Shown: positions 1 through 8,993, counted from the first letter of the stretch. The stretch is DNA of 64,000 nt from Synechococcales cyanobacterium CNB (GCA_030263455.1 SZOZ01000002.1:186001-250000), one strand, 5' to 3'. Program-made: numbers and translations. Notes: a model not told the origin generated them from the sequence alone.

Positions 1-74
1 CTAGCGGCTCAGCGGGCGGGCTCTGTATCCGGACGCCTTCACCCCGCCCGACCCCCGGTCTACCATCCCGCCCC

Positions 75-941
75 ATGGCGAAGACCCGCGAGATCAAGAA
101 GCGCATCAAGGCGGTCGGCAACATCAAGCGGATCACCCGCACGATGCAGATGATCGCCACCGCGAAGTTCAGCGCGTCCCAGAGCCGCGCTCTGGCCGGC
201 AAGCCCTACACCAAGGCCGTTTTCGACATCGTCGGCGAACTGGCCCAGTCCGAGGACGCCCGCGCCCACGCCCTCTTCAACGCCGACCGACCCGGGCAGG
301 AACTCACCCTCGTCCTCACGAGCGACCGCGGGCTGTGCGGTCCCTACAACGGCTCCGTCCTGCGCACGGCACTCGCTCACCTCCGCGCCGATCCCGCGAA
401 CATGGGGGGCCTCATCGAGCTCGTCGGCAAGAAGGGCGTTGCGTTCTTCAAGTTCAACGGCATCCCCGTCGCCAAGCACCATACGGAGTTCGGCGACAAG
501 CCCGAGTTCGAGCAGGTCGCCCGCCTCGCCTCCGACTACGTCTCGCGCTTCCTCGCGGGCGAGGTGCGCCGCGTCCGCGTGGTCTACATGCGGTACGTTT
601 CGGCGGGTCGGCAGGCCCCCGAGATCATGCAACTTCTCCCGCTGCGCCCGCCCGAGAGCTCGGGCGAGTCCTCCGGTCCGCGGATCAACTACGAGTTCAG
701 CCCAGAAGGCCCCGAGCTGCTGGATGCTCTGCTCCCGGCCGCGGTCAATGCGCTGCTCTTCCAGGCGTTCAACGACGCCATCGTGAGCGAGCACGTCGCG
801 CGGATGGTCGCCATGAAGGCCGCGACCGACAACGCGGGCAAGATGGGCAAGGCACTCACCCGCCGCTTCAACCGCGCCCGACAGGCCCAGATCACCACGG
901 AACTCACCGAGATCATCTCCGGCGCGGCCGCGCTCGAATGA
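75..941 (+). CDS. atpG: ATP synthase F1 gamma subunit
   Basis: Central rotor stalk of F1Fo ATP synthase; it couples rotation of the c-ring to catalysis in the alpha3beta3 head on the cytoplasmic face. The 288-residue product has the family's usual length. The N-terminal helix begins MAKTREIKKRIKAV and carries the IKRITRTMQMIATAKF signature. TSDRGLCG lies at residues 82-88 and the C-terminal helix ends ITTELTEIISGAAAL, both diagnostic. The ATG at 75 is the only sensible start because the conserved N-terminus begins there. The window opens 74 bases upstream, so atpA (the usual neighbour) should lie just outside. The next gene, cysS, is convergent with a 21-base gap, so atpG ends its transcription unit unless atpD lies elsewhere. 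Confidence 0.97.
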   Translation: MAKTREIKKRIKAVGNIKRITRTMQMIATAKFSASQSRALAGKPYTKAVFDIVGELAQSEDARAHALFNADRPGQELTLVLTSDRGLCGPYNGSVLRTALAHLRADPANMGGLIELVGKKGVAFFKFNGIPVAKHHTEFGDKPEFEQVARLASDYVSRFLAGEVRRVRVVYMRYVSAGRQAPEIMQLLPLRPPESSGESSGPRINYEFSPEGPELLDALLPAAVNALLFQAFNDAIVSEHVARMVAMKAATDNAGKMGKALTRRFNRARQAQITTELTEIISGAAALE

Positions 942-962
942 CGCACGGGTTCGGTGGTCGCC

Positions 963-2540
963 TCAGGCGCGGCGGACCTCGACTTTGCCGCCGGGGGCGT
1001 CCTTGATCGCGTAGCCCATCTCGGCCAGGCGGTCTCGGATCGAGTCAGCGCGGGCGAAGTCCCTAGCGCGCCGGGCTTCTGCACGCTCGCGGAGGAGCGA
1101 TTCGACCTCGGGGGAAGGGTCCACGCCCACGAAGACGCCGAGGTCGGTGGCGCGAGCCTCGGCCCTGTCCAGCGCGAGCAGGCCCAGCACGGCGTCGAGC
1201 GTGCGCATCGTGTCGGCGTCGGCGCGCGTCGGACGGGGCGTGCGGCCGATCCACTCGTTCACCGACCCGATCGCGCCGGCGATGTTCAGGTCGTCGTGCA
1301 TGGCGGCGGCGAAGTCGCGGGTGATGCGCTCGTCAGCGGCGCCCGCATCGGTCGCGGCGGAGGCTTCGTCGGCGAAGCGGCGCCAGCGAACGACGAAGCG
1401 GGCCGAGTCCTTCAACCCCTGCTCCGTGAAGTTCGCGTTCGAACGGTAGTGCGTCCTGATGAGTTCGAGGCGCACGGCTGCCGGTTCGTGCCCGCGTGCG
1501 AAGAGGTCGCGGGCCGTGAAGAAGTTGCCCTTGCTCTTTGACATCTTCTCGCCCTCGACGAGCAGGAACCGCGGGTGGAACCACGCCCGCGCGTAGAGCG
1601 GGTTGCCGGTGAAGGCGCACGACTGGGCAATCTCGCACTCGTGGTGGGGGAAGATGTTGTCCTCGCCGCCGGAGTGCAGGTCGATCTCGCCGCGGGCGTG
1701 GTCGGGGTCGAGGCGGGCGAGCGCCATGACGGAGCACTCGACGTGCCAGCCGGGGTAGCCCTCGCCCCACGGGCTGGGCCACTTCATCACGTGCGCGGGG
1801 TCGGACTTCCAGAGCAGGAAATCGGCGGGGTGCCGCTTCTCGGCCTGGTGAGCGGCGTCGACGCGCTCGCCCGCGCCCTCGCGCAGCCGATCCAGCGTGT
1901 TGCCGCTCAGCCGCCCGTACTCGGGGAACGACTGGACGCTGAAGTAGACGGTCTGCCGTCCGGCCGGGCCGACGGCGTAGGCGTGCCCCTTGGCGATGAG
2001 GCGCTCGATCATGGCGATCATGCCGGGGACGGAGCGCGTGGCCCGCGGCATGAGCGTCGGATCTCGGTCGGCGTCCTGCACGACGCGCAGGCCGAGTCGC
2101 CGCGCGTCCTCCTTGAAGCGTTCGACATAGAAGGCCGCGATGGCGTAGGGATCGTTCGGATCGACGGAAGCGCCAGGGGGGAGTTTGCCGGCCTTCTTGG
2201 CCTCGGCCAGCCGACGGGCCGCGGCCTGCATCTTGTCCTCGCCGCCGCCGTCGGCCGAGGCGTCGTCGGTCATGTGCCCCACGTCCGTGATGTTCATCAC
2301 CTGCACGACCTGGCGCGGGCCGGGCACCCCCTCGGCGTCGTCGGGCGCGCGTGCCACGCGGCAGAGCGGCGACTCCAACCAGCGGCGGAGCAGGTCCGCG
2401 GCGAGGAACGAGCGGAAGTTCCCGATGTGCGCGTCGTCGTAGACCGTCGGGCCGCAGGAATAGAAGGTGATCCGCGTCGGATCGGCGGGCACGAACGGCT
2501 CGACGCGCTTGGCGAGCGTGTTGTAGAGGCGCAGCGGCAT
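963..2540 (-). CDS. cysS: Cysteinyl-tRNA synthetase
   Basis: Class I aminoacyl-tRNA synthetase charging tRNA-Cys. The 525-residue protein shows the CGPTVYDDAHIGN region holding the HIGH-type motif, the zinc ligand contexts GWHVECS and HHECEIAQ, and a clear KMSKSKGNF loop. It is longer than the roughly 460 residues typical of E. coli CysS. The extra length is largely an insertion after the ITDVGHMTDD segment, containing an Ala/Lys-rich helix (roughly residues 95-125). The ATG at 2540 directly precedes the conserved PLRLYNTL start. No strong Shine-Dalgarno is visible. It follows the corC gene (same strand) after a 62-base spacer. Confidence 0.97.
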   Translation of the reverse strand: MPLRLYNTLAKRVEPFVPADPTRITFYSCGPTVYDDAHIGNFRSFLAADLLRRWLESPLCRVARAPDDAEGVPGPRQVVQVMNITDVGHMTDDASADGGGEDKMQAAARRLAEAKKAGKLPPGASVDPNDPYAIAAFYVERFKEDARRLGLRVVQDADRDPTLMPRATRSVPGMIAMIERLIAKGHAYAVGPAGRQTVYFSVQSFPEYGRLSGNTLDRLREGAGERVDAAHQAEKRHPADFLLWKSDPAHVMKWPSPWGEGYPGWHVECSVMALARLDPDHARGEIDLHSGGEDNIFPHHECEIAQSCAFTGNPLYARAWFHPRFLLVEGEKMSKSKGNFFTARDLFARGHEPAAVRLELIRTHYRSNANFTEQGLKDSARFVVRWRRFADEASAATDAGAADERITRDFAAAMHDDLNIAGAIGSVNEWIGRTPRPTRADADTMRTLDAVLGLLALDRAEARATDLGVFVGVDPSPEVESLLRERAEARRARDFARADSIRDRLAEMGYAIKDAPGGKVEVRRA

Positions 2541-2566
2541 GGGGTGAGGGTAGGGAGGGAGTCGGA

Positions 2567-2582
2567 GAGTGACGGAGTGACG
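2567..2582. repeat. Purine-rich spacer with tandem GAGTGACG
   Basis: The 62-base spacer between corC and cysS is strongly purine-biased on the + strand. It contains two perfect head-to-tail copies of GAGTGACG followed by a partial third (AAGTGG). I see no ORF, promoter or terminator in it. Similar purine-rich low-complexity spacers occur in related genomes as far as I recall, but that is not checkable here. Confidence 0.5.
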
Positions 2583-2602
2583 AAGTGGAGGAGGAGTTGC
2601 GG

Positions 2603-3994
2603 TCAGGCGTCGCCGGTCGTGGCTTGACCGTCGGCCTGAGGCCGCTCGTCTTCGGGCGGCACGGTCGCGTCGGCTGGGGCGGTGTCGCCGGCGAGTTCAA
2701 CGCGCACGCGGCTGACGCGGGTCGGCTCGGCTTCGAGCACGGTGATGATGACGCCGTTGTGCCGCAGGCGTTCGCCCGCGTCCGGGATGCGGCCGAGTGT
2801 GACGGTGACGAGGCCGCCGACGGTGTCGTAGTCCTCGCTCTCGGGGAGTTCGATGCCGAGGGGTTCGAGTTCGTCGTTGGCGTCGGCGACGTGGACGCGC
2901 CCGTCGATCTCGGCCGCGCCCTCGAGAATGACGACCTCGGGAGCTTCGTCCTCGGCGGTCTCGTACTCGTCCTGGATGTCGCCGAAGACTTCCTCGACGA
3001 TGTCCTCGATCGTCACCAGCCCGGCCGTGCCCCCGTACTCGTCGGCGACGATGGCGATGTGGACCTTTTTCTCCAGCAGTTCGCGCATCAACTGGCGGAC
3101 GGTCTTCGTCTCGGGGACGAAGAGTGCGGGGCGGAGGATCGCGCGCAGGCTGAACGGCTCGCCGCGCTCGGCCGCCTCGGAGGCCATCCACCGGAGCAGG
3201 TCCTTCGCGTACAGGATGCCGAGGATGTGGTCGAGGTCTCCCTCGTAGACCGGCACGCGCGAGTGACCCTGGTCGCGCACGTACGCCTTCACCTCGGCGA
3301 GGTCGTCGGTGCATTCGAGCGCGTCGATCTCCGTGCGCGGCGTCATGATCTGCTCGACCGTGGTGGTACGGAACTCGACGACGGCCTCGATCATGTCGCG
3401 CTCGGTCTCGTCGAACTGGCCCTCCTGCCGACCCTCCTCCACCACCGAGAGGAGTTCCGCCTCGCGGGCCTCGGTCTCGGTCTCGTCGTCCTCGCCCGCG
3501 AGCCGCCGCACGATCTCGTCGAGGAAGCGCACGACCGGAGCGACCGGGCGCACCAGCGCGTGCGCCGCCCGCAGCAGCGGAGCGAACGCGACCGTGATCC
3601 GCTCGCCCGCGTGCTTGGCGATGCTGTGCGGCACGGCGAAGCCGACCAGCCAGATGAAGAGCGACGCCAGCCCAAGCCCGAGCGTGAGTTCCAGCGCTGA
3701 GGGGGGGGCGGTCGGGTCGCCGTGCTCCGGCGGGCGGAACGAGACGATCCAGAAGACCGACTCGACCGCCACGATGAGCGTGCAGAGGATGCGCGGCAGG
3801 TTGATGGCGAGCAGGTGGGCGTCCGCGTCGTCCAGGATACGGTCGATGCGCACGGCGGCGCGGGGCGAGCGACGCTGCGCCAGGTCCGCCAGCGCGGCGC
3901 GCGGCGACGAGCGCAGCGACATGTGCAGCGTCGAGAAGAACGCCGAGAGCAGCAGCGCGCCCAGCGCGATCCAGAATGCCCCGGGCCCCGTCAC
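2603..3994 (-). CDS. CorC/HlyC-type membrane protein with CBS pair
   Basis: Member of the CNNM/CorC family, implicated in Mg2+/Co2+ efflux or tolerance; the exact substrate is unknown. The 463-residue product has an N-terminal DUF21 region with hydrophobic segments at about 5-25, 70-86 and 104-122. A CBS pair (about 216-340) begins at the IMTPRTEIDAL motif, with VRDQGHSRVPVYEGDLD and VTIEDIVEEVFGDI within it. A CorC_HlyC domain (about 365-450) contains ESEDYDTVGGLV. I place the start at the GTG at 3994, not the longer ORF start at 4222. The N-terminal TM helix follows it directly, and it overlaps the ybeY stop by 4 bases (GTGA). The ybeY-corC pairing is conserved in many bacteria, which supports translational coupling here. 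Confidence 0.93.
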   Translation of the reverse strand: MTGPGAFWIALGALLLSAFFSTLHMSLRSSPRAALADLAQRRSPRAAVRIDRILDDADAHLLAINLPRILCTLIVAVESVFWIVSFRPPEHGDPTAPPSALELTLGLGLASLFIWLVGFAVPHSIAKHAGERITVAFAPLLRAAHALVRPVAPVVRFLDEIVRRLAGEDDETETEAREAELLSVVEEGRQEGQFDETERDMIEAVVEFRTTTVEQIMTPRTEIDALECTDDLAEVKAYVRDQGHSRVPVYEGDLDHILGILYAKDLLRWMASEAAERGEPFSLRAILRPALFVPETKTVRQLMRELLEKKVHIAIVADEYGGTAGLVTIEDIVEEVFGDIQDEYETAEDEAPEVVILEGAAEIDGRVHVADANDELEPLGIELPESEDYDTVGGLVTVTLGRIPDAGERLRHNGVIITVLEAEPTRVSRVRVELAGDTAPADATVPPEDERPQADGQATTGDA

Positions 3995-4527
3995 GGCCGC
4001 CCCCCCCCTCGTGCCGCGGGCGGGCGCGACGGGTCGAACGTCGCCCCCACCCCGGCCCGTTCGAGCAGTTCGTCCTCCAGCGCATGCATGCGCGCGGCGT
4101 CGGCCTCGTCGTGATCGTCGTGCCCGCAGCAATGCAGCGCGGCGTGGACCACGTAGAGCAGCAGTTCCCGTTCCGGCGTGTGCCCGTGCGCCGCTGCCTG
4201 CCGCTCTGCTTCGTCCAGGCACGCGAGCACGTCGGTGTCCAAGGGGCCGGCCGGGTCGTCGCGCAGGTCGAACGTCAGCACGTCGGTGGTGCCCTCAACG
4301 CCGGCCCAACGGACGTGGGCGGCCGCCATCTCGGCGTCGTCCACGACCCGCACCCGGACCTCACCTGTCAGCCGCAGCGGGGCGAGGGCACGCCGGGCGT
4401 GGTCGATGAGCCACTCGAGCCGATCCGCTCCGAGGCGGCCGGTCGCGTCCACCGCTTCCACGGCAAGCCCGCACGTCAGGCTCGGACTTCGCGGAGGCTC
4501 GGGCTGGGATGTCGGGGCGTCGTCCAT
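3991..4527 (-). CDS. ybeY: Endoribonuclease YbeY (rRNA maturation)
   Basis: Zinc-dependent single-strand endoribonuclease involved in 16S rRNA 3' maturation and ribosome quality control. The 178-residue product carries the metal-binding triad in H128-AALH132-CCGHDDH138, matching the family's HxxxHxxxxxH pattern. GTTDVLTFDLRD matches the family's TDVLSF segment. The N-terminal ~20 residues are Pro/Ser-rich and not conserved. The C-terminal codons contain a run of nine identical bases (4000-4008) encoding three glycines just before the GTGA overlap with corC. The PhoH-type gene in this window is elsewhere (32706-34169), not next to ybeY as in many bacteria. Confidence 0.94.
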   Translation of the reverse strand: MDDAPTSQPEPPRSPSLTCGLAVEAVDATGRLGADRLEWLIDHARRALAPLRLTGEVRVRVVDDAEMAAAHVRWAGVEGTTDVLTFDLRDDPAGPLDTDVLACLDEAERQAAAHGHTPERELLLYVVHAALHCCGHDDHDEADAARMHALEDELLERAGVGATFDPSRPPAARGGGRP

Positions 4528-4882
4528 CGGGAATCAGGCGGCGTGAATGGCCGGGGGAACTCTACGGGGGCGCGGGGAGGGGGGGAAGGGGGTGTACGCC
4601 TATCCGCGTCTGGAATCCCACGGCGTCGGCAAGCCTCCCATGACCCCTCTCGGCGCGGCGAGCGCTTCCGACGCCTCTGGCGGCGTCGCTCCCGGTTCCG
4701 CTGGCTCACGACGGCACGGACCTCGGCAGAGGAGAACGCACGTTCGATGAGCGTCGCCGCTTCCCTGAAGCGTCTGCTTTCTCGACGTCAACATGCGGGC
4801 GTTCCGTGCCTTCATTCGTCCAGAAAACGAATCGCCAGCCATCCTCCACGAGCATGGCCGGCATTGTCATTCCTGATGGGAC
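4528..4882. other. 355-base intergenic region with G-quadruplex-like tract
   Basis: Lies downstream of hppD and upstream of ybeY, both leftward. I find no convincing coding region; short ORFs here lack family features. The notable element is a G-run cluster at 4566-4592 with four runs of 5, 4, 7 and 5 guanines separated by 1-3 bases. It fits the G-quadruplex pattern on the + strand, 40-65 bases upstream of the ybeY start, so it would be on the template strand. No clear intrinsic terminator for hppD is visible. Confidence 0.5.
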
Positions 4883-6082
4883 TCACAGGTTCCCCCGCTT
4901 CTCCTGCTCGATCTCCAGGGCCTCGAAGAGGGCCTTGAAGTTGCCCTTGCCGAAGGACTGGCTGCCGCGGCGGCAGATGATCTCGAAGAAGAGGGTCGGG
5001 CGGTCCTGGAGGGGCTTGGTGAAGAGCTGGAGCAGGTAGCCCTCGTCGTCGGCGTCGATGAGGATGCCGAGGTCGCGGATACGGTCGAAGTCCTCACGCA
5101 CGCCCTCGTGCCCGTGCTCGCGGAGGGTCTTGTTGACGCGATCCCAGACCACGTCGTAGTAGGTGTCAGGGAGGCTGAGGAAGTCGACGCCGCGGCGGCG
5201 CAGTTCGGCGACGCTGGCGAGTTCGTCGTCGGTGCGGAGGGCGAGGTGCTGGACGCCGGGGGTGTCGTCGTGCCAGTCGAGGTATTCCTGGACCTGGCTC
5301 TTCTTCTTGCCCTCGGCCGGCTCGTTGATGGGCATCTTGATGAGGTTGTTGCCGCTGGCCATGACCTTGGACATGAGTGCGGAGTACTCGGTTGAGATGT
5401 CCTTGTCGTCGAAGTGCTTGAACATCGAGAAGCCGAGGACGTCTTCGTACCAGCGGACCCACTCGTTCATCTTGCCGTCCTCGACGTTGCCGACGAGGTG
5501 GTCGACGTACTTGAGGCCGCACGGGTGGCGCTCGTTGTAGGCGTTGACGGGGGAGTCGATCTTCTTGAAGACGGGCATGAACTCCGTGCCGCGCTTGATC
5601 TCGGGCAGGGCGTACCGGCCCGTGCGGCTGACGAAGGTGTGGATGACGCGTCCGTAGGTGTGGATGCTGGCGACGGTGACGGAGCCGTTCCTGTCGGAGA
5701 TGACGCGCGGCTCACGGGCGGACTTCGCACCGTTCTTCAGGGCCTGCTTCCAGGCGGCCTCGGCGTCGTGAACGGTGAAGGCAACGTCCTTCACACCGTC
5801 GCCGAAGCGCTTGATCTCTTCCGCGGCGGGGTGGTCCTTGGTCAGCGGGGTGGTGAGCATGAAGCGGATGTTGCCCTGCGTGAGCAGGTAGTCGGCCTCG
5901 TCGCGCGAGCCGGTGGTGAGGTCGGCGATCTGGTCGATGCGGAAGCCGAAGGTGTTGGCGTAGAAGAACGCGGCCTGCTTGGCGTTGCCGACGTAAAAGC
6001 GAACGTGATCGACGTCGATCAGCGCGAGGGGGTCTGAGCCGCGGACGGTCGGGCTCGGGCTGGCTGCGGCGGCGGAAGTCAT
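4883..6082 (-). CDS. hppD: 4-Hydroxyphenylpyruvate dioxygenase
   Basis: Fe(II)-dependent VOC-fold enzyme converting 4-hydroxyphenylpyruvate to homogentisate in tyrosine catabolism or tocopherol/pyomelanin-type pathways. The 399-residue protein contains both VOC repeats. The metal ligand contexts are KYVDHLVGNVEDG (His), PGVQHLALRTDD (His) and the C-terminal LFFEIICRRG (Glu). The terminal GKGNFKALFEALE is also typical. The reading frame stays open far upstream, but the ATG at 6082 is preceded by a strong AAGGAGGA (6087-6094) and begins just before the conserved DVDHVRFYVGNA, so I take it as the start. No homogentisate dioxygenase gene is adjacent. The 282-base gap to the divergent gene at 6365 should hold its promoter. 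Confidence 0.95.
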   Translation of the reverse strand: MTSAAAASPSPTVRGSDPLALIDVDHVRFYVGNAKQAAFFYANTFGFRIDQIADLTTGSRDEADYLLTQGNIRFMLTTPLTKDHPAAEEIKRFGDGVKDVAFTVHDAEAAWKQALKNGAKSAREPRVISDRNGSVTVASIHTYGRVIHTFVSRTGRYALPEIKRGTEFMPVFKKIDSPVNAYNERHPCGLKYVDHLVGNVEDGKMNEWVRWYEDVLGFSMFKHFDDKDISTEYSALMSKVMASGNNLIKMPINEPAEGKKKSQVQEYLDWHDDTPGVQHLALRTDDELASVAELRRRGVDFLSLPDTYYDVVWDRVNKTLREHGHEGVREDFDRIRDLGILIDADDEGYLLQLFTKPLQDRPTLFFEIICRRGSQSFGKGNFKALFEALEIEQEKRGNL

Positions 6083-6364
6083 GGCATCCTCCTTGGCTGA
6101 CTCGGGGCGCCCCCGGTGCGCCCGGACACGGGATGGTAGGGGAGCGCGCGAGGCTCGGGAATGATGTACGGAGTTTGTGAGGAGACACGCGTCTTCTCTT
6201 CCGTGTCGAACCGGAGAGCCGAAGACAGGGTGCCGATCCGGCGGTATCATCCGGGCCTTGGACCGCCCCCCCCTGCCCCACGGCCGGGCGCGGGCGTGAT
6301 CGGGTGTCGCGGGTCGGCAATGCCGGGCGTTTCCGGCGTGGCCCACCCGTGGGGGCAAGCCTGC

Positions 6365-7165
6365 ATGAGTCCGCAACCTGTCCGTGTCTCCCTCGGCCCG
6401 TATGTGCTGGTCCGTCAACTGACGGATGGGCGACTCGGCGAGCGATGGCTCGCCCTGCACGAGCGGAGCCAGACCAGCCACACGCTGCACAGATTCGCGC
6501 CTTGCCACGACAAGGCAGAGCAGCGCAGGCTGCTGGAGGCGTTCGAGACGCTCAGCGCGTTCAGGCACGGGCACGTTCTGCCGATCGGCGAGTTCTCGTT
6601 CGCGGGCGACGGTCGCGGCTGGCTGGTCACGCCGTACAGCGGCAACCAGGAGGGATTGGTCACGCTCGCCGACGTGCTGGAGGCGAAGGGCGGACAGTTG
6701 GGACCGTACGAGGCGGAGCGGGCCGTAGCGCACCTGCTCGAAGCGTTCGGGGCGGCGCACGCGGTCGGCCTGCACCACGGGCCGCTCTCGATCGACGAGG
6801 TCCTGGTGGATCGACACGGCCGGGTGATGATCGAACTGTTCGGGCTGGCGCGGCGGCTTCAGGGGTTGGATCGCGGCAACACGGAACTGATCCGCGACGA
6901 GATCGGCTCGGTAGCGCAACTCGCATATCGCCTGCTCACGGGCCTCGGCGCGGACGAGCCACGCATCGCCGCTGGCCGACTGAACCGCAGGCTGACTCGC
7001 GCGTGGGACGAATGGCTCGAAGCCGGACTCGACCCGTCCGGCGGCTTTGAGTCGGCGACAGCGGCGCTCGGTGCACTGCCCTCCGCCCGGACGGACGGCG
7101 AGCCGCGCGAGGTGACCGTGCGGACGGTCATCGGCCGCCTGCGGTCGTCGCTGCTCTCGCGTTGA
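6365..7165 (+). CDS. Protein kinase-like protein lacking catalytic residues (pseudokinase)
   Basis: The 266-residue product follows the layout of a Hanks-type Ser/Thr kinase but the catalytic positions are gone. A glycine-loop-like LTDGRLGERWLA is at 19-30. The VAIK lysine position reads TLHRF (R43). The catalytic loop reads HHGPLSIDEVLVD (137-149), with His-Gly where HRD has its Asp, and DFG reads ELFG (157-160). No APE motif is visible. The protein also ends soon after the activation-loop region and is shorter than a full kinase domain. I chose the ATG at 6365 because sequence upstream in frame is not kinase-like. It is convergent with the anti-sigma gene. Inferred role: scaffold or regulatory pseudokinase. 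Recognition depends on motif spacing, so a chance resemblance is possible. Confidence 0.72.
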   Translation: MSPQPVRVSLGPYVLVRQLTDGRLGERWLALHERSQTSHTLHRFAPCHDKAEQRRLLEAFETLSAFRHGHVLPIGEFSFAGDGRGWLVTPYSGNQEGLVTLADVLEAKGGQLGPYEAERAVAHLLEAFGAAHAVGLHHGPLSIDEVLVDRHGRVMIELFGLARRLQGLDRGNTELIRDEIGSVAQLAYRLLTGLGADEPRIAAGRLNRRLTRAWDEWLEAGLDPSGGFESATAALGALPSARTDGEPREVTVRTVIGRLRSSLLSR

Positions 7166-7179
7166 TCGTGTGAACCGCG

Positions 7180-8307
7180 TCAGTCGCGCCCGAGGTGCTC
7201 GATGACGATCGGCACGTGTGCGCGCGGCGTCCATGCGGACGGCGGCTGCGCCCACCACAGCACGGCCTCTGGCGTAACAACGGGCGGCGTGTCGAGCGGC
7301 TCCGGGAGTTCTTCGAACACGGCCTGCTGACGGTCACCCACAGAGAGCGTGGAGAGCAGCACGGCGAGCGATGCACGATCCGTCCGTGTCTCGGCGAGAT
7401 AGAGCACCAGCGGGGCGGGCTGCGCGCCCCGCGACGCCGCCAGGTGCGGCGTGCTGCGGTCGACGCGCTCGAACGCCACGCCGTCGGGGCTGAAGATGGG
7501 GGAAGGCTCGACCGGGCCGCGGAGCGCGTCCGCAACGGCAAGACGCACGCTGTCCGGGGAGTCCGAGAGCAGTCGCCAGGCCCGGGTCCCCTGCGAGCCG
7601 TGCGCGAGTCGCTCGACACGCTCCGTCGCGAGCGCGGCGTCGGCCGCGCGCACGCGAACGAGCAATCGGCCTTCGGCGAGCAGCTCGGCCGCTCGCTCCG
7701 CGTTCGTGAAAAGGACCGGGCCGGAGCGCGCCGGAGCGGCGTCCGCCAGCGTCGTGGCCGCGCCGATCGCCTCGGTCGGGTCCGGCGCCACGACGGGCGA
7801 GGCGCCGTCATCACGGGCGAGCGAGTTCGGATCGGGCGTCACGGCGTTGTCGTTCGTCGCGACCGTCGGGTCCGGCGTGTTCGAGAGGTTCGGGCGGGAG
7901 ATCACGAGAAAGAGGCCCGTGGCGGCGAGGGCAAGTCCGGCCGCCGCCGCAAGCCCAACGCCGAGGCGCCGCGGCCAGCGCGGCTGCGTGTAGACCCGCG
8001 TGATCGGAGTCGGCGCGGCGACGTGACGCCCTGTTGACAGGCCGAGCAGCGTTTCGCGTTCGAGCGCGGTCTCGACGGACTCCGCCAGCGTGCGCGGCGC
8101 GGGCACGTCATCGATCGAGCGGAAGAGGGTCTTGTCGCGCACGACCGCCGTGATCCAGGCCGCTCGCGACGGGTCGCGGGCGAGCCGGGCGCGGAGCGCG
8201 GTCGCCTTCGCCTCCGGGAGGCGGCCCTCGATCAGGTCGAGGATGTCGGACTCCTCCGGCGTCAGGGGGGGGTCGGTGCTGGGGGTGTTGGGGTTGATGC
8301 TGGTCAC
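7180..8307 (-). CDS. Anti-sigma factor-like single-pass membrane protein
   Basis: A 375-residue protein directly downstream of an ECF sigma gene, sharing a 4-base ATGA overlap with it (8304-8307), which is the standard sigma/anti-sigma arrangement. Residues 18-65 form a short helical region with the LDLIEGRL...RLARDPSRAAW pattern common in planctomycete anti-sigma domains. There is no HxxxCxxC zinc motif. A single TM helix follows at about 115-137, then a roughly 235-residue extracytoplasmic part of unknown fold that could be the sensor. The N-terminal coding region contains a run of eight identical bases (8265-8272). Function is inferred from context and topology. Confidence 0.78.
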   Translation of the reverse strand: MTSINPNTPSTDPPLTPEESDILDLIEGRLPEAKATALRARLARDPSRAAWITAVVRDKTLFRSIDDVPAPRTLAESVETALERETLLGLSTGRHVAAPTPITRVYTQPRWPRRLGVGLAAAAGLALAATGLFLVISRPNLSNTPDPTVATNDNAVTPDPNSLARDDGASPVVAPDPTEAIGAATTLADAAPARSGPVLFTNAERAAELLAEGRLLVRVRAADAALATERVERLAHGSQGTRAWRLLSDSPDSVRLAVADALRGPVEPSPIFSPDGVAFERVDRSTPHLAASRGAQPAPLVLYLAETRTDRASLAVLLSTLSVGDRQQAVFEELPEPLDTPPVVTPEAVLWWAQPPSAWTPRAHVPIVIEHLGRD

Positions 8308-8948
8308 GTGTGTTCTTTCCCGCCACGAGGTGATTCGAGTTCGCTCCGCAGGGCGGCCCGGGCGCGGAAGAGCCGGCTCCGCACCGTGCCGACCGGGATG
8401 TCCAGCGTTTCCGCGATCTGCTCGTACTCCAGCCCGCGCGAGTCTCGCAGGATCAGGATGGCGCGGTGCTCATCGGAGAGTGCCCCCAAGGCGCCAAGCA
8501 GCCGCTCGCGCTCATCAACGGTTTGGACACGCGAGGCGGGCTGCGGTTCCCGGGTCTGCCGCCGGGAGGACGCGGGGAGACCGTCGTTCGTGGCCTGTGA
8601 GGCGTCAAGGCTCGGGTGGCGGCGGAGTTTCTCCTTGCGCAGCCTCGTGAGACATGAGTTCATGGTGACCCGATAGACCCAGGTGGAGAGCCGGGCACGG
8701 TCGTCGAAGGAGTCGATGCCTCGAATGAGGCGGAGGAAGGCATCCTGCGCAAGGTCGGCCGCGAGGTCGCGGTCGTTGTTCACCATGCGGAGGCAGAGGG
8801 TAAACACCCGGTCCTGATACCGGCGAACGAGGTCGTTCCAGGCCTCGGCACGGCCGGCACGGATCGCCCGCACGAGCGTGCGATCGACGGCGTCCTCGTC
8901 GGGACGGGCGTCGGCGGGCACGGCAGGCGTGGGATCGGACCGGGGCAC
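8304..8948 (-). CDS. ECF-family RNA polymerase sigma factor
   Basis: A 214-residue sigma-70 family factor with only regions 2 and 4. Region 2 includes YQDRVFTLCLRMV, DLAQDAFLRL and STWVYRVTMNSCL. A linker rich in Ser/Arg/Gln follows. Region 4 includes LSDEHRAILILRD and the helix-turn-helix YEQIAETLDIPVGTVRSRLFRAR. The frame is open far upstream, but the GTG at 8948 starts a plausible N-terminus and upstream residues look like read-through. It is cotranscribed with the anti-sigma gene by a 4-base overlap and is divergent from purB across a 231-base region that contains a long inverted repeat. Confidence 0.93.
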   Translation of the reverse strand: MPRSDPTPAVPADARPDEDAVDRTLVRAIRAGRAEAWNDLVRRYQDRVFTLCLRMVNNDRDLAADLAQDAFLRLIRGIDSFDDRARLSTWVYRVTMNSCLTRLRKEKLRRHPSLDASQATNDGLPASSRRQTREPQPASRVQTVDERERLLGALGALSDEHRAILILRDSRGLEYEQIAETLDIPVGTVRSRLFRARAALRSELESPRGGKEHT

Positions 8949-8993
8949 GGGTGGATGGTACGGTTTTACTCGATCAGGACAGGAGACAAAACA

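Noticed and set aside
2541-2602. Purine-rich repeats as CRISPR remnant
   Set aside because: Units of 8 bases without spacers; no cas genes anywhere in the window.
6083-7258. Long N-terminal extension of the dioxygenase frame
   Set aside because: The frame stays open by chance; a strong ribosome-binding site and the conserved N-terminus both point to 6082.
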